From assembly GCA_041736155.1 (NCBI GenBank), contig JBGSUL010000123.1:45862-109861 (forward strand): a stretch of 64,000 nucleotides of DNA, read 5' to 3'. This document shows, in pieces, positions 1 through 8,906 of the stretch (positions are counted from its first letter, which is position 1; every line of letters starts with the position of its first letter). The notes beneath the pieces were generated by a model. It made no database searches, had not been told where the DNA came from, and saw nothing but the letters and a program-made list of their open reading frames with translations. A program made the position numbers and the translations under genes. This DNA is from JANPLN01 sp041736155. Lineage in GTDB: Bacteria; Bdellovibrionota; Bdellovibrionia; Bdellovibrionales; JAGQZY01.

Positions 1-1
1 C

Positions 2-583
2 TCTTCCAATACTCAAACCTGGAACTTTTATTGGGTGCAAAGTACTGAGATGAAAAAGAAAGTGGTGGAAGTTTGCCTCAGCCAGTCCGCGGCACGGACC
101 GCGCAGCAGTTGTTGGTGGTCACGGCCGATCCCCAATTGTGGAAAAGATCACAGCCGGGTTTGATTGAATGGGTGGAAAAAGCGAAAGCACCCGCCCTCG
201 TATTAACTTACTATCGTCGGTTGATTCCTTGGACCTACCGCTGGGGATTCTTAAACTCCCTAGGTTTTTTTAAATGGCTCACAACATCCATCGTCGGTTT
301 GTTCCGTCCATTACCCCGTGGACCTTACACTCGCCGCGACGTGCAAGGGGTGGCAATCAAAAGCGCGGCTCTCGCTTGCGAAAACTTTGTTTTGGCGATG
401 ACAGCACAGGGTTATGCCACATGCATGATGGAAGGTTTTGATAAAAATCGAATGCATCGTTTACTCAAGTTGCGCTCGACCGAATGTCCTGTGATGGTCA
501 TTGGTATCGGTCGCGAAGGTGAGCGCGCCACATGGGGACCGCAGTATCGATTGCCACTGGAGCAAGTGATTCACAAAATTTAG
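2..583 (+). CDS. nitroreductase-family protein, 5' end cut by window
   Basis: The frame is open from base 2, so the gene starts outside the window. The first visible residues SSNTQTWNFYWV resemble the FMN-binding start of nitroreductases (pattern S-x-N-x-Q-x-W), and the C-terminal AALACENFVLAMTAQGYATCMMEGFD and VMVIGIGRE segments match the family's central helix and last strand. A GTG at 35 could be read as a start but would delete the FMN-binding motif, so it is rejected. The family reduces nitro or quinone substrates with NAD(P)H using FMN, in the cytoplasm. Substrate cannot be told. A 6-bp inverted repeat (589-594/604-609) lies between this gene and the convergent one, with no good T-run. 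Confidence 0.75.
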   Translation, partial: SSNTQTWNFYWVQSTEMKKKVVEVCLSQSAARTAQQLLVVTADPQLWKRSQPGLIEWVEKAKAPALVLTYYRRLIPWTYRWGFLNSLGFFKWLTTSIVGLFRPLPRGPYTRRDVQGVAIKSAALACENFVLAMTAQGYATCMMEGFDKNRMHRLLKLRSTECPVMVIGIGREGERATWGPQYRLPLEQVIHKI

Positions 584-619
584 TCAATGGCCACCCAATG
601 AGTGTGGCCTAGTAGTCAT

Positions 620-1576
620 TTAGATTTTCTCTAAATAACTTTCCAACTTGTCGAAAGAGCCAGTCCATCCTTGTGTCATGCCACCACGAGCTTGCATGAA
701 AAAGTCGACCTCTTCCTGTGTGACTTTTCCGTAGGGTTCCCAAGTCACGGTGACCCGTGTGCTATTGGGTCCTTCTTCGCTGAGAAGAACGTTGGTGAGC
801 ATGACGGCTGGCCATACAGGCGCCATAGGGTGACGGGACCTATTGCCTTTTTCATCGCAAAACTCTTGTGTGTAAACAAGCCGGTTTGGTTTTTCCATCG
901 CAAGATAATGAGCTTTTCCATACATTTTGACGGAACCATCGAGACTGGTCATGGCATAAAAAGTACTTCCACCGGGTTTGATATCGGCTTTGAGAAACTC
1001 CATGGTAAAACCTGTGGGAGGCAGCCATTGTGAAAAATGTTTGGGGTCGGTCCACATGTCGTACATATTGGCGATGGGAATATCAAAACTGCGGTTGATA
1101 AAGAATTGGTTTTTCTGTGAGATTTCTTCGCCCAAATACTCGGCGAGGCGATCCCATGTGGCATTTCCGCCAGCTTGTTTAATGAACTTTTTAATCTCTT
1201 TGGCCGCTTCGGCTGTGGCCAGAGTCATGGTCATTTCCATTTTTGTTTTGTCTTTGAGATCGGTAAACACCGCGGTGACTCGAAAGAGTGGAGGTTGATG
1301 GTCGTTGGCACCGTGGTCGTAGACCAAGCGAGCGTATTTCTCCACCTCATGATAGATAGTTTTATTTTCGTAATCTGTACCATCGGGTCCATGCATGGTG
1401 TAATTCCAATGGCCGCCGGGTTTGAGATCTTTGCTGTGGGTCGTGAGAGTAAAGCCCCGCGGGCCCCACCATTTAGCAACTTTTTTAGGGTCTGTCCAAG
1501 CCTCCCAAACTAACTGAACGGGAGCATCGTAAATACGAGTGATATAAAGTTCGTTGGGTTTATTTTTTTCGGCCAT
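620..1576 (-). CDS. tandem SRPBCC (AHSA1-like) two-domain protein
   Basis: Protein of 318 residues made of two SRPBCC/AHSA1 (START-like) domains in a row, about residues 8-148 and 155-318. Each begins with the family hallmark of a basic strand followed by a W-x-A/M-W-T-D-P-K motif (VWEAWTDPKKVAKWW and NMYDMWTDPKHFSQWL). Single-domain AHSA1 proteins of about 150 residues are common; this is a fusion of two. The start overlaps the end of the upstream ArsR gene by 17 bases, so the two are co-transcribed and probably translationally coupled. ArsR plus AHSA1 pairs are a widespread module; the ligand is generally unknown. Function beyond binding a hydrophobic ligand is inference. Confidence 0.85.
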   Translation of the reverse strand: MAEKNKPNELYITRIYDAPVQLVWEAWTDPKKVAKWWGPRGFTLTTHSKDLKPGGHWNYTMHGPDGTDYENKTIYHEVEKYARLVYDHGANDHQPPLFRVTAVFTDLKDKTKMEMTMTLATAEAAKEIKKFIKQAGGNATWDRLAEYLGEEISQKNQFFINRSFDIPIANMYDMWTDPKHFSQWLPPTGFTMEFLKADIKPGGSTFYAMTSLDGSVKMYGKAHYLAMEKPNRLVYTQEFCDEKGNRSRHPMAPVWPAVMLTNVLLSEEGPNSTRVTVTWEPYGKVTQEEVDFFMQARGGMTQGWTGSFDKLESYLEKI

Positions 1577-1925
1577 GTTTTTTCCCTTTCGTTTTTTTCT
1601 TTGCAGTCATCGTTTTTAGGTATTCATCTAAGCGATCAAAACTTTCTTCCCAAAACGCTCGATACTGCTCCATCCAATGGGAAGCGTGCTGTAAAGGTTC
1701 GGCGTTGATTTTACAAGAACGCCACTGGGCCTCTTTGCTTTTGGTGATCAATCCGGCTTTTTCCAAAACCTTTAAATGTTTAGTAACGGCGGGGAGGCTC
1801 ATGTCTTTAAGAAATGGCTTTGCCAAATCCGAGACATTGGCATCGCCAATAGAAAGTTTGGCAAGCAAAGCTCTACGCGTCGGATCGGCGAGAGCTGAGA
1901 AAGTCTGGCTAAGGGGGTCCATCAT
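1560..1925 (-). CDS. ArsR-family transcriptional regulator
   Basis: 121-residue winged-helix repressor. Residues 2-90 match the ArsR fold: FSALADPTRRALLAKL (helix 1), NVSDLAKPF and SLPAVTKHLKVLEKAGL (recognition helix), then a wing. It lacks the paired cysteines of metal-sensing ArsR proteins and matches the SdpR-like subgroup that controls a downstream AHSA1 gene. The C-terminal tail is strongly basic (KKKTKGKKHGRKK) and is read over the start of the next gene. Two consecutive ATG codons (1925 and 1922) follow an AAGG; either may be used. A dyad at 1962-1977 upstream is the likely autoregulatory operator. Confidence 0.9.
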   Translation of the reverse strand: MMDPLSQTFSALADPTRRALLAKLSIGDANVSDLAKPFLKDMSLPAVTKHLKVLEKAGLITKSKEAQWRSCKINAEPLQHASHWMEQYRAFWEESFDRLDEYLKTMTAKKKTKGKKHGRKK

Positions 1926-1961
1926 CTGCCTTTGTGTCTTGTTATAATACTACTTAGTTAA

Positions 1962-1977
1962 TTAACCATTTGGTTAA
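1962..1977. promoter_or_regulatory. probable ArsR operator upstream of the arsR-AHSA1 pair
   Basis: Perfect inverted repeat TTAACCA-TT-TGGTTAA, 36 bases upstream of the ArsR start. A -10-like TATTAT/TATAAC lies just downstream on the minus strand (about 1940-1950), so binding here would cover the promoter. Assignment to this regulator is by position. Confidence 0.55.
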
Positions 1978-2188
1978 ATGTAAAGGAACTGGGCAATCTT
2001 GTCAAGAGGGGGATGGTGACAGGTTTATTTCGCTTATAGCGACTTTAATAAGTAAAATATCGACAATGATTTATTGGCACAACGGGTAAACATTGCAAGT
2101 TTACGATATTTGTAAATAAAACCCTCAAATTACCTTGATTAAGTTTTCAAACACGTTGAAAAAATCCTATCCAAATAGGAGGAAAAAT

Positions 2189-3781
2189 ATGTCGGTATTT
2201 AATACATTTCAAAAGAGCATGATGGGCTTAGCGATAGGCTTTCTCATGGCTTCGTGTTCTTCCAGTTCCGATTCACCAGCAGTGAAGCTTACTGATAAAC
2301 CACAACCGCCCACGCCCTCGCTTGTTCAGGATGAAGTGGATGTGGATGAAGCCATTGGATACGTAGAATATTACTGTAAAATTGATAAAAGTGTTTCGTT
2401 TTCGCAAGATTGGCCAGCGGCAGAGAGTTGTGAGCCCGCCGCGTATCCGGCTGATGTGAATAACCAAATGCTCGCGTTAAGAAGTATAAAAGCGGCTTTG
2501 GAGGAGTATTTAAATACAACGAATGTTAGCTACAGTATTGAGCGCGAGATTATTGGTGTTAACAAGTACATTGATAAGAGCCTTGTCGATCTGGAAGATT
2601 TTCGTGTAAAAGCTGAGCGCGACTTTGTGGCCCATGAGGAGGAAATCAAGGCGGCTGATGAACGAGTATATCAGCAATTGGTAGTGTTAAGCCATAACCA
2701 ATGCAAAGTGAGTAAGTGGTCAGTGAGCTGCGACGTGCCTTCCACAGTGGCTGTGGAACAGATGTCTGTATTACGTGAGAAGCATAAGCTTCTGAGAAAT
2801 GCGATTGTTGCTTCAAGGGACTATCTTCATATCTTTTCTTCCTTTTCGACAAAAAACTACGAAGTTTATAAACTCGAAGAAGAGCTTCTCAGAGATCTTC
2901 AAGAAGAGAGAATCAAGGTTGAGCGTGCAATGTCACATTCTTACGACGATGAGATTGAGCAAAAAAGCGAAGTCTTGGAAAAAGAAACAAAAGATTTATT
3001 TGCCGCAGATTATGACTTTAGAATAGATCTTCCTCCAGAACTCCATCTCTTTATCAATGATAAGGAGCTAACAGAGGCACAATTAGATACGGTTCTGCAA
3101 TATTTTGATGGGGAAGTGCAAAGAATCAAGGCCTTTACAGCAGCCATTCAAGAGGTGAAGGAGCTTCTTCCCACAAAAATGCTTGATCATGTCGAGGTGG
3201 GTAACTTTTCTCAATTTGAAAAATACGATGCATCGGCATACAACTACCGCGAAACGGCTGAAAAGTTTTTAGTAAAAGTCCGCAGTACAGCGACTCAAGA
3301 AGAGATCGTTTCCTTTTTCAAAAATTTGGATAGCGCTGATGAGAAAAAAAATCCGCTCTTAAAAGAAAGAAGTCAAAAAATCAGCGAATTGAATGCATTG
3401 GAAGCAGCTGTTGCCGCGGCTGGTACGCGAACAGAGATGCCAGTGCAAGTTGTATTTCCTAAAGATGAGCTGACTTTGGATACATTTTTGGGGACCTATT
3501 CCTATTTGAATAAATATGCGAACGAAGAGGTGCCGGAACAGGTGAAGTTGTGGGAAGACGCCTATGGAAAGGACCTCTTTCAAGGTGGTTATAAAATTAT
3601 TATGACTGTGAAACTATTTATGGATGTCATTCCTACGCAAAACTCTGATACTGATAAAGACAAGTCTACGTTTGAGTTATCAGTGCAAACAGGTGGTGAA
3701 TCGGGGAATGCTTCTTTTACTTTTGCTAGTATAAGAACGAGAGAATGGATTATGGCTGTTGCTAATGACTTAGCTAAGTAG
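2189..3781 (+). CDS. large helical lipoprotein, unknown function
   Basis: I do not recognise a family. An upstream in-frame codon at 2135 exists, but an AGGAGG-type ribosome site directly precedes the ATG at 2189, and the protein from there opens with a lipoprotein signal: hydrophobic helix then LMAS-C with the lipidated cysteine at residue 23. The 530-residue product is almost wholly helical and charged (residues about 100-330 rich in E/K/L heptads suggestive of coiled coils), with a few scattered cysteines. Expected location is the periplasmic face of inner or outer membrane. It is monocistronic: a strong terminator follows. Neighbours are other exported proteins, so a surface or periplasmic role is plausible but unproven. 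Confidence 0.8.
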   Translation: MSVFNTFQKSMMGLAIGFLMASCSSSSDSPAVKLTDKPQPPTPSLVQDEVDVDEAIGYVEYYCKIDKSVSFSQDWPAAESCEPAAYPADVNNQMLALRSIKAALEEYLNTTNVSYSIEREIIGVNKYIDKSLVDLEDFRVKAERDFVAHEEEIKAADERVYQQLVVLSHNQCKVSKWSVSCDVPSTVAVEQMSVLREKHKLLRNAIVASRDYLHIFSSFSTKNYEVYKLEEELLRDLQEERIKVERAMSHSYDDEIEQKSEVLEKETKDLFAADYDFRIDLPPELHLFINDKELTEAQLDTVLQYFDGEVQRIKAFTAAIQEVKELLPTKMLDHVEVGNFSQFEKYDASAYNYRETAEKFLVKVRSTATQEEIVSFFKNLDSADEKKNPLLKERSQKISELNALEAAVAAAGTRTEMPVQVVFPKDELTLDTFLGTYSYLNKYANEEVPEQVKLWEDAYGKDLFQGGYKIIMTVKLFMDVIPTQNSDTDKDKSTFELSVQTGGESGNASFTFASIRTREWIMAVANDLAK

Positions 3782-3805
3782 GTTCCAATTTTCCATAATT
3801 TTTTA

Positions 3806-3836
3806 GCCGCAGTTTTTGTAAACTGCGGCTTTTTTG
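3806..3836 (+). terminator. intrinsic terminator of the lipoprotein gene
   Basis: Perfect 10-bp stem (GCCGCAGTTT 3806-3815 / AAACTGCGGC 3820-3829), four-base loop TTGT, followed by a run of six T. Located 25 bases after the stop codon. Confidence 0.9.
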
Positions 3837-3956
3837 TCAATTTTGACCGCAATCGCGATCATTCTTTTCTCGTCATTGTTTTTATTCTTAGCCCCCTTTA
3901 GTTTTTTTCAAATTCGAAAAATATATTTCGGATAGAAAACCAAAAGGGGAGAATTT

Positions 3957-5354
3957 ATGAAACATTATTTACTTAAAAGTCATCTAGTGATGCTTTTAGG
4001 CTTGTCAGCTGGTATTGCACAAGCGCAAGACAGTGGCCTGAACTTTGGCGATATGCCATATAAGCATACGATAAACTGTAAATTAGGCGTAGATGCCAGC
4101 GGTTATGAAATGTTCCCAAATCAAGACTGTAGCGTACTTTTTATGGGGCCTCCGGGTATTGAAAAACCACATCATATAGTCACATTAGATGGCACAATTT
4201 CTCTTTGTTCGGGACTCAAAGATAATAGTGACAGCGTCAACTTGCTATCAGCACAGTGGAAAATTATTGAAGCAAAAAAGTTAAAGGCTCTTAATGAAGA
4301 CGATTTGAGCCAATATGCAAAATTGAAAAAACTTTCAGAGAATCTCTTCACAGATATTGCGAACGCTCGACAAGAATATGAAAAGTATGCTTCTGTTCCC
4401 GGCTCAAGAGTGCAGTCGTTATTTGACAATCGTGCAAAACCAGAAGACGTCATGGAATTTTATAAAAAAAATATACTGGAGTACAAAAATAATCCAAATG
4501 CTCCGGAAGTTTCCATACTTGTACCTGAAAATTCTATCTACAGTTTTGTTCTCTTTCGTACAGATGGAGCTTCCGATAAGACACGTTCGGTTTTGAGCAC
4601 AACCATTCCAGGACTAGAGGTGTTGGTTCAGTCTTCAGGCAATCAAACTAATGTGGCGCACGTAAAAGCTGGAGACAGTGTGAGTGGCTTGACGGAATTC
4701 GCATTAGCTACTACTTGCGACATGGTTCACTTAGAGGGTGAAAAATGGATTTTGAATAAAGAGCCTTTACGTAATGTGATGTCAGTGAATCGCAAATACG
4801 AAATCCCGATGAAAGTGGGATACGCCATCAAGGCCCACCTGAATAGTAAGGTCGCTTCCCGTGTTATGGCACAGCTTATCTCCAGCAGCACAGACCATAA
4901 CTTAAGCAAAGCGCAGTTGTACGAAAATATTATGAAGATCAAAGGGAAAGAAGATTTTGATGTAGTGATTAACACGGATATCCCGCTTGAAAAAGAGCAA
5001 ATGGATGAGCTTGATATTGATATTCGACAGAGGTTGCTCGATCGTTTTTTACTTTATTATGAACAGCGCGGTGATCTCGCAAATCTTAGGCCGGTGGCAT
5101 CAGAACCTGCGGCGGGTGGTATGGTTCCTGTGAATCATGTTGGGACTCAATGCTGGAAAAAATCTAAACTGTTTTCAAGTAAGAGCGGATGTTCAGACTA
5201 TGTTTATACTGTTCAAGAGTGGCGCGATGGCCAAACCATAACCCAAATTGAGGATCACTTGGATCTTAATCTTGTACTTACAGAAACAAAAGCCATTAAT
5301 GATGTTGTCTTAATTCCTTTTACTACTGCTTTTTTTGACGAGGAGATTAAATGA
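3957..5354 (+). CDS. exported protein, first gene of the exported-protein operon
   Basis: 465 residues, family not recognised. Signal peptide residues 1-23 (AQA-Q cleavage). An AGGGGAGA ribosome site precedes the ATG. After an N-terminal part with three cysteines and the motif MGPPG comes a helical charged stretch (about 95-165), then a mixed region with a conserved-looking C (ALATTC), a helical region containing LSKAQLY, and a C-terminal pair C-W-K-K-S and SGC that could form a disulfide. The order of parts resembles the 472-residue product of the fourth gene (6847-8265), suggesting divergent paralogues. Stop and next start overlap as ATGA, indicating translational coupling. Confidence 0.8.
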   Translation: MKHYLLKSHLVMLLGLSAGIAQAQDSGLNFGDMPYKHTINCKLGVDASGYEMFPNQDCSVLFMGPPGIEKPHHIVTLDGTISLCSGLKDNSDSVNLLSAQWKIIEAKKLKALNEDDLSQYAKLKKLSENLFTDIANARQEYEKYASVPGSRVQSLFDNRAKPEDVMEFYKKNILEYKNNPNAPEVSILVPENSIYSFVLFRTDGASDKTRSVLSTTIPGLEVLVQSSGNQTNVAHVKAGDSVSGLTEFALATTCDMVHLEGEKWILNKEPLRNVMSVNRKYEIPMKVGYAIKAHLNSKVASRVMAQLISSSTDHNLSKAQLYENIMKIKGKEDFDVVINTDIPLEKEQMDELDIDIRQRLLDRFLLYYEQRGDLANLRPVASEPAAGGMVPVNHVGTQCWKKSKLFSSKSGCSDYVYTVQEWRDGQTITQIEDHLDLNLVLTETKAINDVVLIPFTTAFFDEEIK

Positions 5355-6394
5355 AACTTTTTAATATTTTAATGAGCCTTATTTTAATGCCCGCACTCTC
5401 TTGGGGGGGCGTTTGTGACACGGTACCTGCCCTTGGTAAACAATGGCAAAACCAAGAGCACTGGAAGAGTGTGGACTGGACGCCTTCTGCAGCTAATCCA
5501 CAATTAAAGGTGAGCGGCTTTATGGACGAGGGGCAAAACACATACATGGGCGCGCTCGATTTAAGAGGAGTTTTTAATGCGCAATTGGATATTCATATTC
5601 AAAGTGTGTATAAGCCGAAAAAGTTTGTCGAATTTTGCTCGCAAAGCGACGCATATGGGTCCATGTTATCGTATGCACGAGAAGATAGCAGTAATACAAA
5701 CCAATTTCGAATTGCGTTAAAGTACTTACCATCCTTTGCGTCAGCTGCAAAAAATCCATATGTGACTCAGAAATTTAAAACAGATGCGAACGGCATGAGT
5801 GCCAAAGTCTTATTGCAACCCACATCACTTGTAAAACAAAGCGAATCTTTTTTTTCTACAGAAAGAATTGAGGAAACTCTTTCTCGTAAAATTACAGAAA
5901 ATTTACAACAGCAGCTACAAGCTGGTTCGCTAGGGTCTGTGGTTTTATCGTTAGATCAAATGGATGATCTCGCCTGTGATCTTCTCAAAGGACAAGCGCA
6001 AATCGAGTTTTTTCACACTGGAAATATGGATGATGCCAGAGTCCAAGTTGTGGAAGCTGTTTCGGATGCTGAATTGTGGAACCTCTATGATCGTTTGAAT
6101 GGAAGTGTTAAGCCCATTCAGAAAAGAGAGGAACGTCTCTTTTCCGCAGGTGCAACATGGATGAAAAGCGAAATGGAAAGTCCGATGTCTTCTAAGAAAG
6201 CTGCTCAAAACGCTTTTAAAATAGTGTCTCAAATGGTGGATTTTTCTGCACCGAAGGTCATGAAAAATATATCTGAAGAAGAAATGCAGTGTTTTGCTGT
6301 GAGTGAATCTCAATTTGAAAAAAGAAACCATAGTGTTTTTATTGGATTAACGATTCAAACTCAAAACTTGCAAAAATTGATGGCGGAGCAATAA
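5351..6394 (+). CDS. exported protein of unknown function
   Basis: 347 residues. Starts MKLFNILMSLILMPALSWG, a signal peptide nearly identical in its first five residues to that of the fourth gene in the operon. The ATG overlaps the preceding stop (ATGA). The mature part begins with GVC, has few cysteines (GVC, EFC, DLAC, QC) and ends in an amphipathic helix. No catalytic motif is visible. Position inside a run of co-directional, overlapping exported genes suggests a shared envelope complex. Confidence 0.78.
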   Translation: MKLFNILMSLILMPALSWGGVCDTVPALGKQWQNQEHWKSVDWTPSAANPQLKVSGFMDEGQNTYMGALDLRGVFNAQLDIHIQSVYKPKKFVEFCSQSDAYGSMLSYAREDSSNTNQFRIALKYLPSFASAAKNPYVTQKFKTDANGMSAKVLLQPTSLVKQSESFFSTERIEETLSRKITENLQQQLQAGSLGSVVLSLDQMDDLACDLLKGQAQIEFFHTGNMDDARVQVVEAVSDAELWNLYDRLNGSVKPIQKREERLFSAGATWMKSEMESPMSSKKAAQNAFKIVSQMVDFSAPKVMKNISEEEMQCFAVSESQFEKRNHSVFIGLTIQTQNLQKLMAEQ

Positions 6395-6395
6395 C

Positions 6396-6860
6396 GTGTT
6401 GAAAACCGGCATATTCCTCCTTTTTATAGTTTTGCTTTCTTGTGAAAGTAAAAACCAAAATCAAAACCCAAGCCCCGCGATTTCAACGCCGGCACCAGCA
6501 CCGGCGCCTCTGAAGCCGTGGGCCTGGGGCGAGGTTGGGTGCCAGAAATCATCATCGTGTAGGAATCCTCTTTTAAATGTGAATCAGTGGACTTGGGCAA
6601 ATGCTCTCGAGAGAGAGTTTCTCACGGAGGAGGATTTGCCACTTTCGCCGGAGTTGATTTTTGACTGCGGTCAGCGCTTTTTTGCTTTGGCTGTGGGTGA
6701 GGTGCGCATTTCTTCACAGGACATCTCCATGTCCGAGCTTACATCCTTTGCTTCAAAAGTTCTCGACCTAAGAAAGTGTCAGAGAAAAAACGAATTAGAA
6801 AAAAATATGAACAATTATTTAAACGAATATCTTAAGGAGAATCTTTATGAAACTATTTAA
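6396..6860 (+). CDS. small lipoprotein of the exported operon
   Basis: 154 residues starting at GTG two bases after the previous stop, with GGAGC just upstream. Lipoprotein signal: hydrophobic stretch then VLLS-C with the lipidated cysteine at residue 16, followed by a Pro/Ala-rich linker (residues 23-45) that would hold the domain away from the membrane. The globular part has cysteine pairs (GC, SSC, DC). Its last 14 bases overlap the next gene. Function unknown. Confidence 0.75.
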   Translation: MLKTGIFLLFIVLLSCESKNQNQNPSPAISTPAPAPAPLKPWAWGEVGCQKSSSCRNPLLNVNQWTWANALEREFLTEEDLPLSPELIFDCGQRFFALAVGEVRISSQDISMSELTSFASKVLDLRKCQRKNELEKNMNNYLNEYLKENLYETI

Positions 6861-8265
6861 TGTCATGATACTGGTATTGCTCGCACCCGCTGTGGGTTGG
6901 GCGGTGCCTGTGAAGTTTGCGGCTTGCGCTAAGAATGTGAAGTTACAAACGCCTAAAAACTCAAGTGGAGTGTTTTTTAACGAAACCTGCGACACAGCTT
7001 ATGTCCTGCCGCCGCAGGTAGGTACTTTGAAAATATTTAACCTGGTTCCTACTGGTGATTTGGCAAATACATGTCAGCAATATACAGATACGGAAGCTGC
7101 AATTTCTGCAATCACGTCCTCTCTGAAATTACATGCCCTGCTTATAGAAAGTTATGCTAAAAAAATTCAAGAATATTCAGAAAATCTTGAGGAAGGATTG
7201 TTACCTGTTGGTATGACGGCAGACCAAATGGAAGAAAAAATTGATGAGTTGTTGACCAAAATGAATGACAAACAAAACGCGTATTTGGAGAGTATAGAAA
7301 ATTTGCGCGCCAGTAAAGTTTACTTTGCTAAAGCAGAAGGGGCAACGGGAAAGTTCTATCTTGTAAGCGAACTTAATAAACTCGTCAGTGAATATCAAAA
7401 AAAGAATCCTAGCATCCAATTTTTTCCCATGCCGCTAGAGCAATCGTATATTTCGATTAACCAAAAATCTGCGAACGCAACAGACTCAACGGACTTTCCG
7501 TTAGAAGCTGTAAAGAGTATCGTAAGTGCTCAGATCGGTTATATGCCGCTTCTTACACAAATTCGTGATCCGCAAAATACTCCGCCCACAATTCCGGAGA
7601 TCTCTGGCGATATCTTTACTCAAGGTCAAGATGGAGATATCGTTCTGTCAGCTTTGGGAGCTTGCCCCCTCTTTAATTCCTCAGGCCTGCCCAAGGACAT
7701 AAGTTTAAAGGCCTTGGAAACTTATATTAGTGCCAATGTGGTGTATCAGTACCATCTGCAAATTCTGCGCAAACACTCCATTACGTATAATTTGGGACAA
7801 TTGGCAAAGCGCATAGAGACATCGTCTAAAAAGGGAGGATTTCTTTCGCGTAAAAACGTGCATTCCCTTATAGAGGAATCAAACTCAAAAAAGTGGATCA
7901 CTTTTGAGATGTACACCGATGATCCTTCTTACAATTACACAGCTGAGTATCGCGATGAGATCAAACAGCAGTTTCTCAACAGCGTATTGGCCGAAGTGGC
8001 TTATGTCTCTTTTGACAATCCCGGGAATTATCCTTCGCTCGTAGAGCCGACGGGCCAGTCGGGCGCCGGCGTTGCTGCGGATGCATTAGGTAAGTGTCCT
8101 CACATGTATTGCCAAGTGGGAATGTATGCTTTGAAGTTTATCGATTCAACTTTTGGTAAAACGACAGCTATTTCTAACTATATTAAAACTCGAGATGTAT
8201 GGGCGCAAGAAACCGTTAAAGAACAGCAAATGGTTCCTTATGTGGGGTCTTATACATTTAAATAG
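6847..8265 (+). CDS. exported protein, paralogue-like to first gene of operon
   Basis: 472 residues preceded by AAGGAGA. Signal peptide 1-19 (AVGWA). Like the 465-residue product of 3957-5354 it has an N-terminal cysteine-bearing part, a long helical segment (about 75-165), a region with a cysteine followed by P/M (LGACP), a helical part (LSRKNVHSLIEE compares with LSKAQLYENIMK), and a C-terminal cysteine pair KCPHMYC. I read the two as distant paralogues; identity is low and needs a profile comparison. The gene is followed by a perfect 9-bp hairpin rather than an overlap, the only break in the coupled run. Confidence 0.8.
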   Translation: MKLFNVMILVLLAPAVGWAVPVKFAACAKNVKLQTPKNSSGVFFNETCDTAYVLPPQVGTLKIFNLVPTGDLANTCQQYTDTEAAISAITSSLKLHALLIESYAKKIQEYSENLEEGLLPVGMTADQMEEKIDELLTKMNDKQNAYLESIENLRASKVYFAKAEGATGKFYLVSELNKLVSEYQKKNPSIQFFPMPLEQSYISINQKSANATDSTDFPLEAVKSIVSAQIGYMPLLTQIRDPQNTPPTIPEISGDIFTQGQDGDIVLSALGACPLFNSSGLPKDISLKALETYISANVVYQYHLQILRKHSITYNLGQLAKRIETSSKKGGFLSRKNVHSLIEESNSKKWITFEMYTDDPSYNYTAEYRDEIKQQFLNSVLAEVAYVSFDNPGNYPSLVEPTGQSGAGVAADALGKCPHMYCQVGMYALKFIDSTFGKTTAISNYIKTRDVWAQETVKEQQMVPYVGSYTFK

Positions 8266-8275
8266 TGGATGGAAT

Positions 8276-8297
8276 GGAGGCTGAGTGTTCAGCCTCC
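8276..8297 (+). other. intra-operon hairpin
   Basis: Perfect stem GGAGGCTGA (8276-8284) / TCAGCCTCC (8289-8297) with loop GTGT, ten bases after the stop at 8265 and 17 bases before the next start. No T-run follows, so it is more likely an mRNA processing or stability element, or partial attenuator, than a full terminator. Confidence 0.6.
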
Positions 8298-8314
8298 GTA
8301 TTTATGGGGGGCTA

Positions 8315-8905
8315 ATGCGTTACGTTTATTTATTATGCTTATTATTAATGTATGAGAACGTCTGGGGGAGCGAACCTAAAGACATGCCTCTTATTGAAAG
8401 TCATTTTGAATTGAATTCGAAGGAACCTCTACCATCGTGCAAGATGTTCCAATATCGACAAAAGGAGCGCGAAAAAGTTTTGCGCGAGAAGTTGCATAAC
8501 TTGCATCAGGATTTGGACCTCGCTCTTTTGTTAAAAGATCAATACATCACCAATAAGTTTTTTTTAGACGAAACACTTTGGCGTGATGAGACGGTTACCG
8601 TGGTCAATACGTGGAGTATCCCGGAAGAGCTGTCACAACGGATGCAAGCGGGCGCTCATCCTGTTTTTCATCTTTCTGGCGATGGCATCAATTGGGTAGA
8701 GCAAATCGCCTACTTTCCAGAAGAAGTGACTTTTACTTGGGATTTGGACCAGCACGTTCTCGAGACTCGTCATCAAACTTACTATGTGGATTTCTGTAAA
8801 CCACGGGATGCCAGTCGTCTTACATGGACGACGGAAGATTTATCAAAATATTTTTTGTCAGTGATGCAATGGCAAAAGGCTCTACAACTTATCAAGGAGA
8901 ATTAA
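8315..8905 (+). CDS. exported protein of unknown function
   Basis: 196 residues from the ATG at 8315, which follows a GGGGGG ribosome site; an earlier GTG at 8285 lies inside the hairpin and would put ten extra residues before the signal peptide. Signal peptide MRYVYLLCLLLMYENVWG. The mature part has one charged helix (residues 45-75) and then a W-rich beta region (SGDGINWVEQ, FTWDLD). Family not recognised. One base separates its stop from the next start. Confidence 0.75.
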   Translation: MRYVYLLCLLLMYENVWGSEPKDMPLIESHFELNSKEPLPSCKMFQYRQKEREKVLREKLHNLHQDLDLALLLKDQYITNKFFLDETLWRDETVTVVNTWSIPEELSQRMQAGAHPVFHLSGDGINWVEQIAYFPEEVTFTWDLDQHVLETRHQTYYVDFCKPRDASRLTWTTEDLSKYFLSVMQWQKALQLIKEN

Positions 8906-8906
8906 C

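Noticed and set aside
35..583. GTG at 35 as the start of the nitroreductase
   Set aside because: The frame is open to the window edge and the upstream residues include the family's FMN-binding motif, so the gene is cut, not short.
671..1033. Plus-strand ORFs opposite the SRPBCC gene
   Set aside because: No ribosome site and no family signature; antisense shadows of a clear gene.
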